Positions 50,783-60,658 are shown, numbered from the stretch's first letter. The stretch is DNA of 64,000 nt from Pacificispira sp002696645 (GCF_048892425.1 NZ_JBLZHU010000002.1:1-64000), one strand, 5' to 3'. Numbers and translations: made by a program. The notes: a model not told the origin generated them from the sequence alone.

Positions 50783-53700
50783 GACTCACCCCCGTCCGCA
50801 TCGCCACCCAGCGACCATTCCTTAATACGGGCCAGATGCGCATAATCGTTAAAGCGCGGGGCCTCCCCCGGGCGCGGCACAGACGGATAGGCCGTGTCTG
50901 GATCATCATAGGCCGCGATCAGCGCGGTCAGCTTGTCGCGCACCAATTGGGCCAATTCATCAGGATCAGCCGCATCATTGATCTGAATCGATCCCGCCGG
51001 TTCGCCCCCACTTAGCTTCCAATAGGCCAATTCAACAATGGGACCTGGCGGAATGTCCAGAAACCCCCTGTTCTTCAATATTGCAGCCTCCAAGGGCAAT
51101 TGCGGGGCTGTCAGGGCCCCTACGGCCTTTTTGTTGGGCATGGTGCCGGTCTTGTAATCCAGAATGGCATAACCGCCATCGCGATACCGGTCGATGCGAT
51201 CCGCTTCGGCTGTCAGCAGGAACGGGCCAGCAGGGGCTGCGATTTCAATCTTCCCGCTGATCTCTGTATAGCTTTGCGCCAGTCTCGGGCGTCTTGCTGC
51301 TTCCTGAGCCAGGAACCATACCGCGATCCGCTCAAACCGTGGCCACCAGAAGGCCCGCACAGTGGGGCGTGCCAATGCCTCCTGCCCAAAGACGTCTCGT
51401 CCAATCTCTATTAGCCGGGCGACGGCATCAGGGGGCAAATGATCAGGATAATCGCGGGTGAACCGGTCCAGCGCCAAATGGATCATGTTTCCCTTATCCG
51501 CCGCGCCCAGATCACTTTCCAACGGGTCCAGCACATCCAATTTCAAGATGCGACTGGCAAAGATCGAATACGGGTCGCGCATCAGCGTTTCAATGCGCGT
51601 CGCCGACAGCCTGCGGGGGCGCTTGTCAACGGGGGGACGTGGTGCGGGCGGCTGCAACATCGGCAGGCGATCCCGGCTGTCCAGATGACGTTGCCAGTCC
51701 ATACGCTGCTGGCTGTCCGTGTTATTCTTGGGCAGGATAGGATCCAGACCCAGCCGCTCCGTCACCGTTGCCAAACGCTCCAACCAGCGGGCAGGCACCG
51801 TCTGTTGCCCCCCGGTCTTTTCTGACCGCAGCAGAACAACCTCTGGCGCAGCGAAGGCCTGGGCGAAGTCATGCGCCGACAGACCAATGCGCCGTTCATG
51901 CGGGGGCAGGCCAAAGGCACTGCGCATCGCACGCGACATCCAGGGATCATCCCCCGGTTCCGGCGGCCATACCCCTTCGTTCAATCCTGCCAGGATCAGG
52001 CGATCAGCGTGCTGCAAACGGGCTTCCAGCGGTCCCAGAATGGCCAGTCTGGGATGCGCGCCATAGCGTGGGCGCACCGTTTTGCCTGCCATCAGCGCAT
52101 CGATCAGGGCGACATAATCCCCTGGACCAACCGCACCCAACAGGGGGGCGGCGGGCATCAGGTCGGCGATGAAATCAGCCAGCATCTCCCCATCTTCACC
52201 GCGCCACAGGGCATCAGCACCGGGGCTATCCTGTGTCGCAGCCAGCGCCTCTGCGGCCTGGATATGGGCGGTCAGCAGATCATCAAAACCGATGTCACCC
52301 CCCGCCATCAGGGCCAGCAGGGGCTGCAGGGCGGCTTCAATCGCATCCACGGTTCCCAGCGCCGCTTGAATGGACTCCTCACTGGGCGGCTTGCGGGTTT
52401 CCTGGCGTCGTGCCGCCAGGGCCCGACGCAGGCCCTGTGGCCCACCTGCAGGCTTTGGCCCGCGCAATCCAGTGACTTCCAGATGCCGCACCGCCTTGCG
52501 CAAATCCCCGGGCCGCCCGCCCAATGCCGCCATCGGATGCTTTAACAGGGCCAACAGGGCGACCGGGGCCAATCGCTTCTGAACCGCCTCTGCCGTCAGG
52601 ACGAAAAACCGACCCGCCTCCGTCTGAGCCAGCGGGCGGCCAGCGGAATCATCAATCTGAATCCCCCAGCGATCCAATTGCGCCGCCACCCGACGGGCCA
52701 GAATGCGATCCGGTGTCACCAGGGCTGCGGTCTTGCCGGGGGTTTCCAAAACCTCCCGCAGGCATTGCGCGGCCATTTCCGCCTCTGCCGATTGCGATGG
52801 GGCAGCCAGCCATTGCACATCCGCGAAGGCCGATTCATCCAACCCGCCGGACTCCGCCAAGCCACGCCAGCGCTCCGTCGTTGACGCCGGGCGCAAAGCC
52901 TCCGCGATCAACCGCACCCGGGCCGTCCGATCCGGACCGGTGCCCGCATCGGGCCAATCCAGCACATCCGCACGGGTTACCTCCAGCTTCTGTAACAGCA
53001 CGGCCATACCATGCTGGGGATGGGTCGCATCTTCGACGACTGCGCCCCAATCCTCTTGGGCAAGAACCCGATCCAAACCGGGCAGAACGACCATGCCCTG
53101 GGGCAAATTGGCAACCGTTGCAATCAGATGCGCTGTAGCGGGAATGGACCCTGTCGATCCTGCGGCAATGACTGGATGGGTCGGCGGGGATTCGCGCCAC
53201 AATTCCGCCTGGGACAACAGCAGGCGATTGCGACGCTCTGCCGGATCCATCAGGCCGCTTTCCGCCAGATGCGCGGGCCATGCCGTGCGGATGATGTTCA
53301 GGAAATCCAGCGTCACACCCCAATGGTCGGCATATAGTTCGGGCACCAGCCCATCCAGCCGATCCAGGCTTAACCCCTCCGTCTGAACCTGATCCAACAG
53401 CCGCCCCAATTCGCGGGCCAGAAGCAGCGCCTGATCCGGGCCGATCGGGTCCAGCGCCGGGTCCGATTTGGCCTGCTGGTTGCGCTGTGCCTTTACCAGA
53501 CCAGTCAACAGTAACAGGCGCTCTGTTTCAGATATCGCCGGGGGCAGATCGGTCAGTTCCGCCAGGGCACCAGCGGCGGAACCAGGGGCGGTCAGGACCA
53601 GTTCTTCCTCATCCACGTCGCCAACGGGCTGCATCCGGGGCAACAGCATCGCCTTGCCATCCGCCTGACGCAGGAACGCTTCGCGCAGCGACCGACAGGC

Positions 53701-53835
53701 CCGGCGCGTCGGCAGCAGAACCAGCATATCAGACAAAGCCAGGGGATCGTCGCCTGCCTGGGCCAGAAGACCCAGCGCCAAGGCGTCCACGAAAGCCCGA
53801 TCGGGCGCGATTGTGTACAGCGATTGGTGTTTCAC
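50779..53835 (-). CDS. addB: double-strand break repair protein AddB
   Basis: Second subunit of AddAB. The 1018-residue protein has a degenerate helicase fold and a C-terminal nuclease domain with AILDYKTGTMP, the PD-(D/E)XK core with the second nuclease active site. The alphaproteobacterial AddB type lacks an active Walker A, as seen here, and I do not see an obvious four-cysteine Fe-S set. The start is a GTG at 53835. It lies 40 bases after murU and overlaps addA by four bases. Confidence 0.94.
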   Translation of the reverse strand: MKHQSLYTIAPDRAFVDALALGLLAQAGDDPLALSDMLVLLPTRRACRSLREAFLRQADGKAMLLPRMQPVGDVDEEELVLTAPGSAAGALAELTDLPPAISETERLLLLTGLVKAQRNQQAKSDPALDPIGPDQALLLARELGRLLDQVQTEGLSLDRLDGLVPELYADHWGVTLDFLNIIRTAWPAHLAESGLMDPAERRNRLLLSQAELWRESPPTHPVIAAGSTGSIPATAHLIATVANLPQGMVVLPGLDRVLAQEDWGAVVEDATHPQHGMAVLLQKLEVTRADVLDWPDAGTGPDRTARVRLIAEALRPASTTERWRGLAESGGLDESAFADVQWLAAPSQSAEAEMAAQCLREVLETPGKTAALVTPDRILARRVAAQLDRWGIQIDDSAGRPLAQTEAGRFFVLTAEAVQKRLAPVALLALLKHPMAALGGRPGDLRKAVRHLEVTGLRGPKPAGGPQGLRRALAARRQETRKPPSEESIQAALGTVDAIEAALQPLLALMAGGDIGFDDLLTAHIQAAEALAATQDSPGADALWRGEDGEMLADFIADLMPAAPLLGAVGPGDYVALIDALMAGKTVRPRYGAHPRLAILGPLEARLQHADRLILAGLNEGVWPPEPGDDPWMSRAMRSAFGLPPHERRIGLSAHDFAQAFAAPEVVLLRSEKTGGQQTVPARWLERLATVTERLGLDPILPKNNTDSQQRMDWQRHLDSRDRLPMLQPPAPRPPVDKRPRRLSATRIETLMRDPYSIFASRILKLDVLDPLESDLGAADKGNMIHLALDRFTRDYPDHLPPDAVARLIEIGRDVFGQEALARPTVRAFWWPRFERIAVWFLAQEAARRPRLAQSYTEISGKIEIAAPAGPFLLTAEADRIDRYRDGGYAILDYKTGTMPNKKAVGALTAPQLPLEAAILKNRGFLDIPPGPIVELAYWKLSGGEPAGSIQINDAADPDELAQLVRDKLTALIAAYDDPDTAYPSVPRPGEAPRFNDYAHLARIKEWSLGGDADGGES

Positions 53836-53875
53836 AGGTAAAAGACTACCGGGACTCGCAGGACCGCAACAAGCA

Positions 53876-54619
53876 TCATCTGGTGTTGGATTTGGTGTGC
53901 CCGCGCGCGATTACCCATTGGGTCTCCTGCAAGGCCTGTGGCGTGCCGATATGATACCATTCCCCATCATGAACCAGCCCATATAATCGGCCTGCCTGTT
54001 CCGCCCTGTCGAAAACCCAGTTCAAGGAAAACGATCCTTCAGGTGCGCCTTCGAACATACCAGGCGTCATCACCGACACTCCGGCATAAAGATAGGGCAC
54101 AACGGCCTGTTCAACACGGCGTGCCGCCACCCCCATCTGATCCAGCGTATAATCACCAACGCCCGTGTAATCCCCCGCCGCCGTTGTCACCGGATGCAGC
54201 AGCAACAGCACATCCATTATGTCTGGATCAAAAGCTTTAGCCATGCGTGCAACAGCAGGGGTCGGGCCATCCAGCCAGACGATATCAGCATTCGCCGTGA
54301 TAAAAGGGGCAGACCCCAAGGCTGAAAGCGCCTTTTTCACGCCGCCGCCTGTTTCCAGAATGACCTCTTCCGGGGACAGCGTGACGTCGGGCTGATCCTT
54401 GAAATGGGCCGCGATCTGATCGCCCAGATAGTGGCTGTTCACCACAAACCGCGTCAGGCCGCCCGCCCGCAACCGCGCCATCGTCCAATCGATCAGAGGC
54501 GACCCGCACAGCTCAACCAGGGGCTTTGGCCGGGTTTCTGTCAGGGGACGCATGCGCTTCCCAAACCCAGCGGCCAATATCATTGCGGTCGTGATTGCGG
54601 GGGACACTGGCGGGGTCAT
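53876..54619 (-). CDS. murU: N-acetylmuramate 1-phosphate uridylyltransferase-like (MurU)
   Basis: A 247-residue nucleotidyltransferase with the G-x-G-x-R-x-x-P-type motif AAGFGKRMRPLTETRPKPLVEL and the metal aspartate in ITANADIVWLD. With AmgK it forms the peptidoglycan recycling route that turns MurNAc to UDP-MurNAc and bypasses MurA (fosfomycin tolerance in Pseudomonas). The ATG overlaps the amgK stop in ATGA. The gene order amgK-murU supports this role over general sugar-nucleotidyl transfer. Confidence 0.88.
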   Translation of the reverse strand: MTPPVSPAITTAMILAAGFGKRMRPLTETRPKPLVELCGSPLIDWTMARLRAGGLTRFVVNSHYLGDQIAAHFKDQPDVTLSPEEVILETGGGVKKALSALGSAPFITANADIVWLDGPTPAVARMAKAFDPDIMDVLLLLHPVTTAAGDYTGVGDYTLDQMGVAARRVEQAVVPYLYAGVSVMTPGMFEGAPEGSFSLNWVFDRAEQAGRLYGLVHDGEWYHIGTPQALQETQWVIARGHTKSNTR

Positions 54620-55629
54620 TTCAGGGTCCTTGGCTGGCTGTCTGGCGCGATGCGCAGGTCCGGCGGGAAATGCAGATCATACCAGGATTTCAAATCCCGC
54701 AGCATCGGATGGGATAGCCCCCCATCCAGCCAACGCCAGGTACGCGGTATATGGCGCAGATAGCCGGGCTTGCCATCCCGTCGATCCAGCCGCGTGAAAA
54801 TCCCGACGATCTTGGTCGCCCGTTGCGCCCCCATCACGGCATAGGACAGCGCCAAGGCCTCCGGGGGCAAGGCCGGGAAGGCCTGAAAATAGCGCCGCAT
54901 CAGCGCTTTCGCCATGTCCAGCGGTACATCCCGTCTGGCATCTTCAAGCAGGGAGACCAGATCATAACTGATCGGCCCAATGACCGCGTCCTGGAAATCC
55001 AGAAGACCGCATGCGGCAACCCCGTCACGATCCGGCAGATGGACCAGATTATCGACGTGATAATCCCGCAGGACCAGACTGGACGGCACGGCGAAAGCAT
55101 GGGCCAAGGCATTGCGCCACAATCCCTGAAACAGGACCCGTTCGGATTCCGGACAGGGATGTCCCTTCACCGCCGGCCAGAAGTAATCGATCAGAAGCGT
55201 CGCTTCCGACATCATTTTATCAATCGTGTAGGGGGGCACCTGATCGCGCACCGGAAATGTCTGGTGCAAATGGATCAGGGTTTCCAGCGCCAGGGCATAC
55301 AGCGCCGCTTCGTCCCCACCCCGCGCCAGCACGCGGGTATAGGTATCATCCCCCAAATCTTCCAACAGCAAAAAGCCTTGATCCGCATCTTGTGCCAGGA
55401 TTTCCGGGGCGCTGAGCCCCAAATCACGCAGGATCTGCGCCACCGTCACAAAGGGTCGCGTGTCTTCCTTATCGGGCGGGGCGTCCATCAGCACCGCCTG
55501 CCTGTCGGAAAGCCGGACACGTTCATACCGCCGAAAAGAGGCATCATCGGCCAATGTATCATGGGCCGCACCGGACCAGCCCGCAGTTGCCAGAAACGCG
55601 TCAATCTGTTGAGGGCGATCGCCTGTCAT
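54616..55629 (-). CDS. amgK: anomeric MurNAc/GlcNAc kinase-like (AmgK)
   Basis: A 337-residue aminoglycoside-phosphotransferase-fold protein with LRDYHVDNLVHL (catalytic Asp) and LLDFQDAVIGPISYDLVSLL (metal Asp). AmgK phosphorylates the anomeric carbon of MurNAc or GlcNAc in cell-wall recycling. I chose the ATG at 55629 with GGGA upstream. It precedes and overlaps murU. In many related genomes tsaE lies directly upstream; here the neighbour is a ferredoxin-NADP reductase on the other strand. Confidence 0.9.
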   Translation of the reverse strand: MTGDRPQQIDAFLATAGWSGAAHDTLADDASFRRYERVRLSDRQAVLMDAPPDKEDTRPFVTVAQILRDLGLSAPEILAQDADQGFLLLEDLGDDTYTRVLARGGDEAALYALALETLIHLHQTFPVRDQVPPYTIDKMMSEATLLIDYFWPAVKGHPCPESERVLFQGLWRNALAHAFAVPSSLVLRDYHVDNLVHLPDRDGVAACGLLDFQDAVIGPISYDLVSLLEDARRDVPLDMAKALMRRYFQAFPALPPEALALSYAVMGAQRATKIVGIFTRLDRRDGKPGYLRHIPRTWRWLDGGLSHPMLRDLKSWYDLHFPPDLRIAPDSQPRTLK

Positions 55630-55810
55630 AAATCCCAATTCCAATATGAAACCATAGCGTTAGAGGAGATTCTCCGCAAAGGCGAGTGTGATTTTCCGGC
55701 ACATTTCGACGTCAGAACACTTGACGGGTTGGGTCTGGCACCTTTCTTATCACCCGAATGCGACGAACCCAAGACACCCCTGCCCAGATATCATTGCTAG
55801 GAATTCAGAT

Positions 55811-56848
55811 ATGACCGATCAGACGACACCGAAAAACCCGCCGATTGAAACCGACGTGGTCATTGTTGGTGCCGGACCTGTTGGATTATTTGCCATTTTC
55901 GAATTGGGCATGCTGAAAATTCGCGCCCATGTCGTTGATTCTTTGGAAGAAGTCGGGGGGCAATGCACTGCGCTTTATCCTGAAAAGCCGATCTTCGACA
56001 TCCCCGCCCATCCCCGGATTGAAGGCGCGGTGCTGATTGAGAAACTGGAGGCACAGGCAGCCCCGTTCAAGCCGGTCTATCACGTCAACCAACAGGTCAC
56101 CGAACTGGTCGTGCGACCCGATGGCGGTTTTGACCTGACGACATCCAAGGGTACGCAATTCCGCTGCAAGGCGGTTATCATCGCCGCCGGGGGCGGGGCC
56201 TTTGGTCCAAACCGCCCTCCATTGGATCATCTGGCAGATTACGAAGGCAAATCCGTCTTCTATATGGTCAAGCGACGGGAAGATTTCCGCGACAAGCGCA
56301 TCGTCATTGCAGGCGGGGGCGATTCTGCTGTCGACTGGGCGGTCTCCCTGCCAGAGGTCGCGCAGAAGGTTTATGTCGTCCATCGTCGCGACAAATTCCG
56401 CGCCGCACCTGATATGGTCGACCGCATGCAGGCCTGGGTCGACCAAGGCAAACTGGAACTGGTCACACCCTATCAGCTCAGCGGTCTGGTTGGGGAGAAC
56501 GGGATCCTTTCAGGCGTCACGGTGAAAGATTTCGATGGCGGCGAACGCACATTGGACGCGGATATTCTGCTGCCCTTTTTCGGTCTGGCGGCGAAGCTGG
56601 GACCGATTGCCGACTGGGGCTTTGCGGTGGAAAAGAACACGATCCTGGTGGACCGTACCAGTTGTGAAACCGCCATTCCGGGCCTGTTTGCCATTGGTGA
56701 TGTTGCCTTGTATCCCGGTAAGCTGAAGCTGATCCTCCAAGGATTCGCCGATGCGGCGGCGGCGGCGCACAAGATCCATGGCATCGTCTATCCCGATGAA
56801 CCGCTGCATTTCGAATATTCCACGACACAGGGGGTTCCGGGTAACTAA
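55811..56848 (+). CDS. ferredoxin/flavodoxin-NADP reductase (thioredoxin-reductase-like YumC type)
   Basis: A 345-residue flavoprotein with FAD motif VIVGAGPVGLFAIFELG, EVGGQCTALYPEKPIFDIP and NADPH motif VIAGGGDSAVDWAVSL. It lacks the CxxC pair of thioredoxin reductase, which marks the TrxR-like ferredoxin-NADP reductase group (EC 1.18.1.2). The C-terminal LFAIGDVALYPGKLKLILQGFADAAAAAHKI is typical. The ATG at 55811 has AGGA nine bases upstream; the frame runs further without support. It is divergent from amgK and convergent with divL, so it interrupts that conserved set. Confidence 0.92.
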   Translation: MTDQTTPKNPPIETDVVIVGAGPVGLFAIFELGMLKIRAHVVDSLEEVGGQCTALYPEKPIFDIPAHPRIEGAVLIEKLEAQAAPFKPVYHVNQQVTELVVRPDGGFDLTTSKGTQFRCKAVIIAAGGGAFGPNRPPLDHLADYEGKSVFYMVKRREDFRDKRIVIAGGGDSAVDWAVSLPEVAQKVYVVHRRDKFRAAPDMVDRMQAWVDQGKLELVTPYQLSGLVGENGILSGVTVKDFDGGERTLDADILLPFFGLAAKLGPIADWGFAVEKNTILVDRTSCETAIPGLFAIGDVALYPGKLKLILQGFADAAAAAHKIHGIVYPDEPLHFEYSTTQGVPGN

Positions 56849-56872
56849 CCCTATAGTGTGGTGCGCGGTTCG

Positions 56873-59131
56873 CTAAACATCCGCTGGGCAGGCGGGGAAT
56901 GTACAGATCAGTGTCTGGCTATCGTCTGTCATTGACAGGGACCCGCCCTGTGCCGCAATCAGCGACCGCGCAAGGCTGATCCCGATGTCAGCACCCGTCG
57001 CCAGCGAAGGTTCTAACATTCCCTTTTCTGTCAGGCCGCAAATGGACTTAGCCCAGGATGGTTCGTCAAAATTCCGGATCGGAACAGTCATGGTCAGACA
57101 GATCTGCTGATCCTCCATATGCGCAACGGCAACGGACAGGGTGTCGCGCCGATCCAGCACGTAAAGCGCATCATCCATGAAACAATTCAGCGCCTGATTG
57201 ATGCGCCGGATATCCGCCAGGATCGGTGCCGGGTGGATCGCGTCAAAAACAACAGCTTTCTGATCCGCAGGATTGCTGCCTATCCGCACCTGAACAATAT
57301 CCTGCATTACGACGGCAATATCGACCTTTTGCAGGTCCAATTCCATGAAACCGGCCTGAACCGCTGCAAGATCCAGAATTTCCCCAATCAGCTCGGAAAG
57401 ATCGGTTGAGGCTGAGAGGATATCATCAACATACAGGCTTTGCCGATCCGACAAGGGGCCAAACATTTCCATCTTCAACAGCTCTGCAAATCCCATAATC
57501 GCGTTCAGAGGCGTGCGCAGTTCATAGGACATATTGGCAATGAATTGGCTTTTCAGCAGATCTGCATTTTCAAGGGCACGATTGCGCTCGCGCAGTGCCT
57601 CGGCAACGCGGGTCGTATCGGTCACATCCAGATATAACAGAAGACATTGCCCATCGGGCAGCGGAACATAGGCATAATCCAGCACCCGCATATCGCTTAA
57701 AAGCATGCGGCCCTGGCGTGCCTTGGGCTCTGAAATCCGGGTTATGATTCTTTGCTTCAGGCCGTCCCAATCGCCTTCAATCAGCAACTTCCCCTTGGCC
57801 TTTTCCGCCGCAGCAGAGATATGCGGGCTTTGGGCCAACCAGTCGATATCCAGATCAAACATATTGGCAAACACACTGTTGAACAGCTTCAGGCGGCCAT
57901 CGCGCCCAAAGACACAAACCCCCTCGAACAGAGAATTAAGGGTCGACCGCTGGACCGCGATCAATTCATTATGGGATGTTTCCAGGGCCAATTGGTCGGT
58001 CACATCCTGATACTGATAGATCAGCCCCCCCAATGGATGCGGGGAAATGATGGCATGCACCGTCCGCCCGTTGAGCAGATGGATCATGTCTTCGCGCGCA
58101 TCGATCAAATGGGTGAACAATGCCTCCCGTGATTTCTTATAGGCCGGAAAGTCTGATGTTTCTGGAATAATCCCACGCTGTCTGAGCGTTTCCAGCACCG
58201 TGCCGACACTGGGCTGATTGTCCAGAAATTCCGGCGTCAGAGTCCACATTTCAGCATAGGCCGTATTGTAGAATTTCAGGCGGCGATCCGGCCCGTAAAT
58301 CGCAATTGCGGAGGTCAATCGCTCCAACACCTGATCCTGCACAGAGATATGCTCGGCCAGGGACATTTGCAGGTTTTCCAGGGCCGTCATATCCCGACCG
58401 ATCCCAACCACCGCACCTGGAAATCCCTGGACCGGAGCTTCCGTTACATCAATGGCAACCCGACTGCCATCCAGCACCAGATGACGGCTTTCCGTTTGTG
58501 CCATGCCTGTGCGCTGGGCCAGGCGCGCCAGGTCCCGCGCCCGGCTGGGGTCATCACCAACCCCCAACAAGGTATTATAGGCATTGTTCGACCCGGACAG
58601 ATCCAGCGACTGAGGATCGCGCCACCAGATTGGCATCGGGACGGCATCCAGCAGTTTTTCCAGAAACAGCGCTTGGTGTTCCATTTCAGCCATGCGCTCC
58701 GTCAACATCAGCGTCGCCCCCTCATCCTGCATCCACAGAACCGCACAGGAATTCGACCACATCCCGGTTACATAAACAGCGCGCTGCAAACCCGACGTTT
58801 CCAAGCTTTGCGAAAAGGGCTTCTGGTCGTAACGCAGGGCGTCCAGACAGTCGGATAAGGCCTGTTGCTGTGCGGCATTGATGCACGCCAACAGGGTCGG
58901 CGTATCGATAGGGCTTTGGTCTGGGTGATTTAAGAGTTCCTGGGCTTTCTGGTTCAGCCACCATCCCTCTGATTGAAGAATAAGGCACGCAAAAGGGGAT
59001 GCATTCAGATGGTCGCGCAGTGTCGCTTTTTCTTCCCTAAGGGCCTGACTGTGACGCAGGTTGCGGGCTAACAAAGCCAACACCGCCACTGTCAACACGC
59101 CCCCCGCGACCGTCGCGATTTGCCATATCAT
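56873..59131 (-). CDS. divL: DivL-type tyrosine (pseudo)kinase with PAS domains
   Basis: A 752-residue membrane-anchored protein: one N-terminal helix (about 5-25), a helical linker, three or four PAS-like domains (about 40-505) and a histidine-kinase-like core. The H box reads FIANMSYELRTPLNAIMGF with tyrosine (Tyr536, codon 57524-57526) in place of the phospho-accepting histidine, the hallmark of Caulobacter DivL. The ATP-binding domain is degenerate: no DxGxG G1 box is visible. DivL controls CckA and CtrA in the cell cycle, reading the DivK state. I use the ATG at 59131, seven bases after GGGGG. It follows ahcY on the same strand. Confidence 0.88.
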   Translation of the reverse strand: MIWQIATVAGGVLTVAVLALLARNLRHSQALREEKATLRDHLNASPFACLILQSEGWWLNQKAQELLNHPDQSPIDTPTLLACINAAQQQALSDCLDALRYDQKPFSQSLETSGLQRAVYVTGMWSNSCAVLWMQDEGATLMLTERMAEMEHQALFLEKLLDAVPMPIWWRDPQSLDLSGSNNAYNTLLGVGDDPSRARDLARLAQRTGMAQTESRHLVLDGSRVAIDVTEAPVQGFPGAVVGIGRDMTALENLQMSLAEHISVQDQVLERLTSAIAIYGPDRRLKFYNTAYAEMWTLTPEFLDNQPSVGTVLETLRQRGIIPETSDFPAYKKSREALFTHLIDAREDMIHLLNGRTVHAIISPHPLGGLIYQYQDVTDQLALETSHNELIAVQRSTLNSLFEGVCVFGRDGRLKLFNSVFANMFDLDIDWLAQSPHISAAAEKAKGKLLIEGDWDGLKQRIITRISEPKARQGRMLLSDMRVLDYAYVPLPDGQCLLLYLDVTDTTRVAEALRERNRALENADLLKSQFIANMSYELRTPLNAIMGFAELLKMEMFGPLSDRQSLYVDDILSASTDLSELIGEILDLAAVQAGFMELDLQKVDIAVVMQDIVQVRIGSNPADQKAVVFDAIHPAPILADIRRINQALNCFMDDALYVLDRRDTLSVAVAHMEDQQICLTMTVPIRNFDEPSWAKSICGLTEKGMLEPSLATGADIGISLARSLIAAQGGSLSMTDDSQTLICTFPACPADV

Positions 59132-59238
59132 GCACAATCCCCCTTTGAACGGCCTGCAATGGCAAGACTGCCGGAAACCGATGGAAACTGTATGCTAATT
59201 TTGCCCGGAACGAAAAGAGCCGCAATCGTTGAAACAAC

Positions 59239-59269
59239 AAGGGCGGCATGCCCGAAGGCAGCCGCCCTT
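59239..59269 (-). terminator. terminator of ahcY
   Basis: AAGGGCGGC (59239-59247) pairs with GCCGCCCTT (59261-59269), loop 13 nt. Read on the minus strand it is followed by GTTGTTTC. It lies between ahcY and divL. Confidence 0.6.
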
Positions 59270-59280
59270 ATTAAATTAAG

Positions 59281-59364
59281 CGCTCACGCGACCGCGTGAT
59301 GCTTTTATTTCCGCTCACGCGACCGCGTGATGCATTTGTTTCCGCTCACGCGACCGCGTGATGC
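59281..59364. repeat. three tandem 31-bp units with a palindrome
   Basis: The 22-base core CGCTCACGCGACCGCGTGATGC occurs at 59281, 59312 and 59343, a strict 31-base period. Each core contains TCACGCG-AC-CGCGTGA. The spacers TTTTATTTC and ATTTGTTTC are AT-rich and similar. The array ends four bases before the ahcY stop codon, in its 3' untranslated region. Confidence 0.9.
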
Positions 59365-59368
59365 GGTG

Positions 59369-60658
59369 TTAATAACGATAGGCTTCCGGCTTGTGCGGGC
59401 CCGCCACATCAACACCGATATAATCGGCCTGTTCCTTTGACAGCACCGTCAATTCCGCGCCGACCTTGGCCAAATGCAGGGCCGCAACCTTCTCGTCCAG
59501 ATGCTTGGGCAGCACATAGACTTTCTTTTCGTATTGCGCGCTGCGCAGCCACAATTCGATCTGGGCTAGAACCTGGTTGGAGAATGACGCACTCATCACA
59601 AAGCTGGGATGACCCGTCGCACAGCCCAGATTCACCAGACGGCCTTCGGCCAGCAGGATGATCTTCTTGCCGTCTGAGAATTCAATCTGATCGACCTGGG
59701 GCTTGATATTGTCCCATTTCATATTGCGCAGGGCTTCGACCTGAATTTCGCTGTCAAAGTGACCGATATTGCAGACAATCGCCCGGTCCTTCATGGCGCG
59801 CATATGGTCAACGGTGATGACATCGACATTGCCCGTCGCGGTGACGAAAATATCGCCCCGTGATGCGGCCTTATCCATGGTCACAACCTCATAGCCTTCC
59901 ATCGCCGCCTGCAAGGCACAGATCGGATCGGCTTCGGTCACCATGACGCGACAACCGGCATTGCGCAGGCTATCGGCAGATCCTTTGCCCACATCACCAT
60001 ACCCAGCGACAACAGCAACCTTGCCCGCCATCATCACATCGGTTGCCCGACGAATGGCATCCACCAGGCTTTCACGACAGCCATATTTGTTGTCGAATTT
60101 CGATTTGGTAACGCTGTCATTCACATTGATGGCCGGAACGCGCAGCGTGCCTTTCTTTTCCATCTCGTACAGACGGTGGACACCTGTCGTGGTTTCTTCT
60201 GACAGGCCCCGTACATCATCCAACAGTTCCGGGCGCTTTTCGTGCATGCGGATTGTCAGATCACCGCCATCGTCCAGGATCAAGTTCGGCTTCCAGCCGT
60301 CCGGGCCTTCGATGGTCTGATCGATGCACCACCAGAATTCTTCCTCACTCATGCCCTTCCAGGCAAAGACCGGTACGCCACTGGCGGCAATCGCCGCAGC
60401 CGCATGATCCTGGGTGGAGAAAATATTGCAGGATGACCAGCGCACTTCCGCGCCAAGGGCCGTCAGCGTTTCGATCAGAACCGCCGTCTGGATGGTCATA
60501 TGCAGGCACCCGACGATGCGGGCCCCTTTCAGGACCTGTTCTTTACCGAATTCTTCGCGCAGGGCCATCAGGCCAGGCATCTCGATTTCAGCGAGTTCGA
60601 TTTCCTTACGGCCCCAAGCCGCCAGCGAGATGTCCTTGACTTTAAAGTCGTCGGCCAT
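59369..60658 (-). CDS. ahcY: adenosylhomocysteinase
   Basis: Hydrolyses S-adenosylhomocysteine to homocysteine and adenosine and keeps SAM-dependent methylation running. The 429-residue protein has the usual motifs: VGCLHMTIQTAVLIETL, NIFSTQDHAAAAIA, the NAD-binding VAGYGDVGKGSADSLR and the C-terminal DEKVAALHLAKVGAELTVLSKEQADYIGV with the end KPEAYRY. Upstream of divL on the same strand, a common arrangement in this class. I saw no SAH riboswitch in the leader. Confidence 0.97.
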   Translation of the reverse strand: MADDFKVKDISLAAWGRKEIELAEIEMPGLMALREEFGKEQVLKGARIVGCLHMTIQTAVLIETLTALGAEVRWSSCNIFSTQDHAAAAIAASGVPVFAWKGMSEEEFWWCIDQTIEGPDGWKPNLILDDGGDLTIRMHEKRPELLDDVRGLSEETTTGVHRLYEMEKKGTLRVPAINVNDSVTKSKFDNKYGCRESLVDAIRRATDVMMAGKVAVVAGYGDVGKGSADSLRNAGCRVMVTEADPICALQAAMEGYEVVTMDKAASRGDIFVTATGNVDVITVDHMRAMKDRAIVCNIGHFDSEIQVEALRNMKWDNIKPQVDQIEFSDGKKIILLAEGRLVNLGCATGHPSFVMSASFSNQVLAQIELWLRSAQYEKKVYVLPKHLDEKVAALHLAKVGAELTVLSKEQADYIGVDVAGPHKPEAYRY

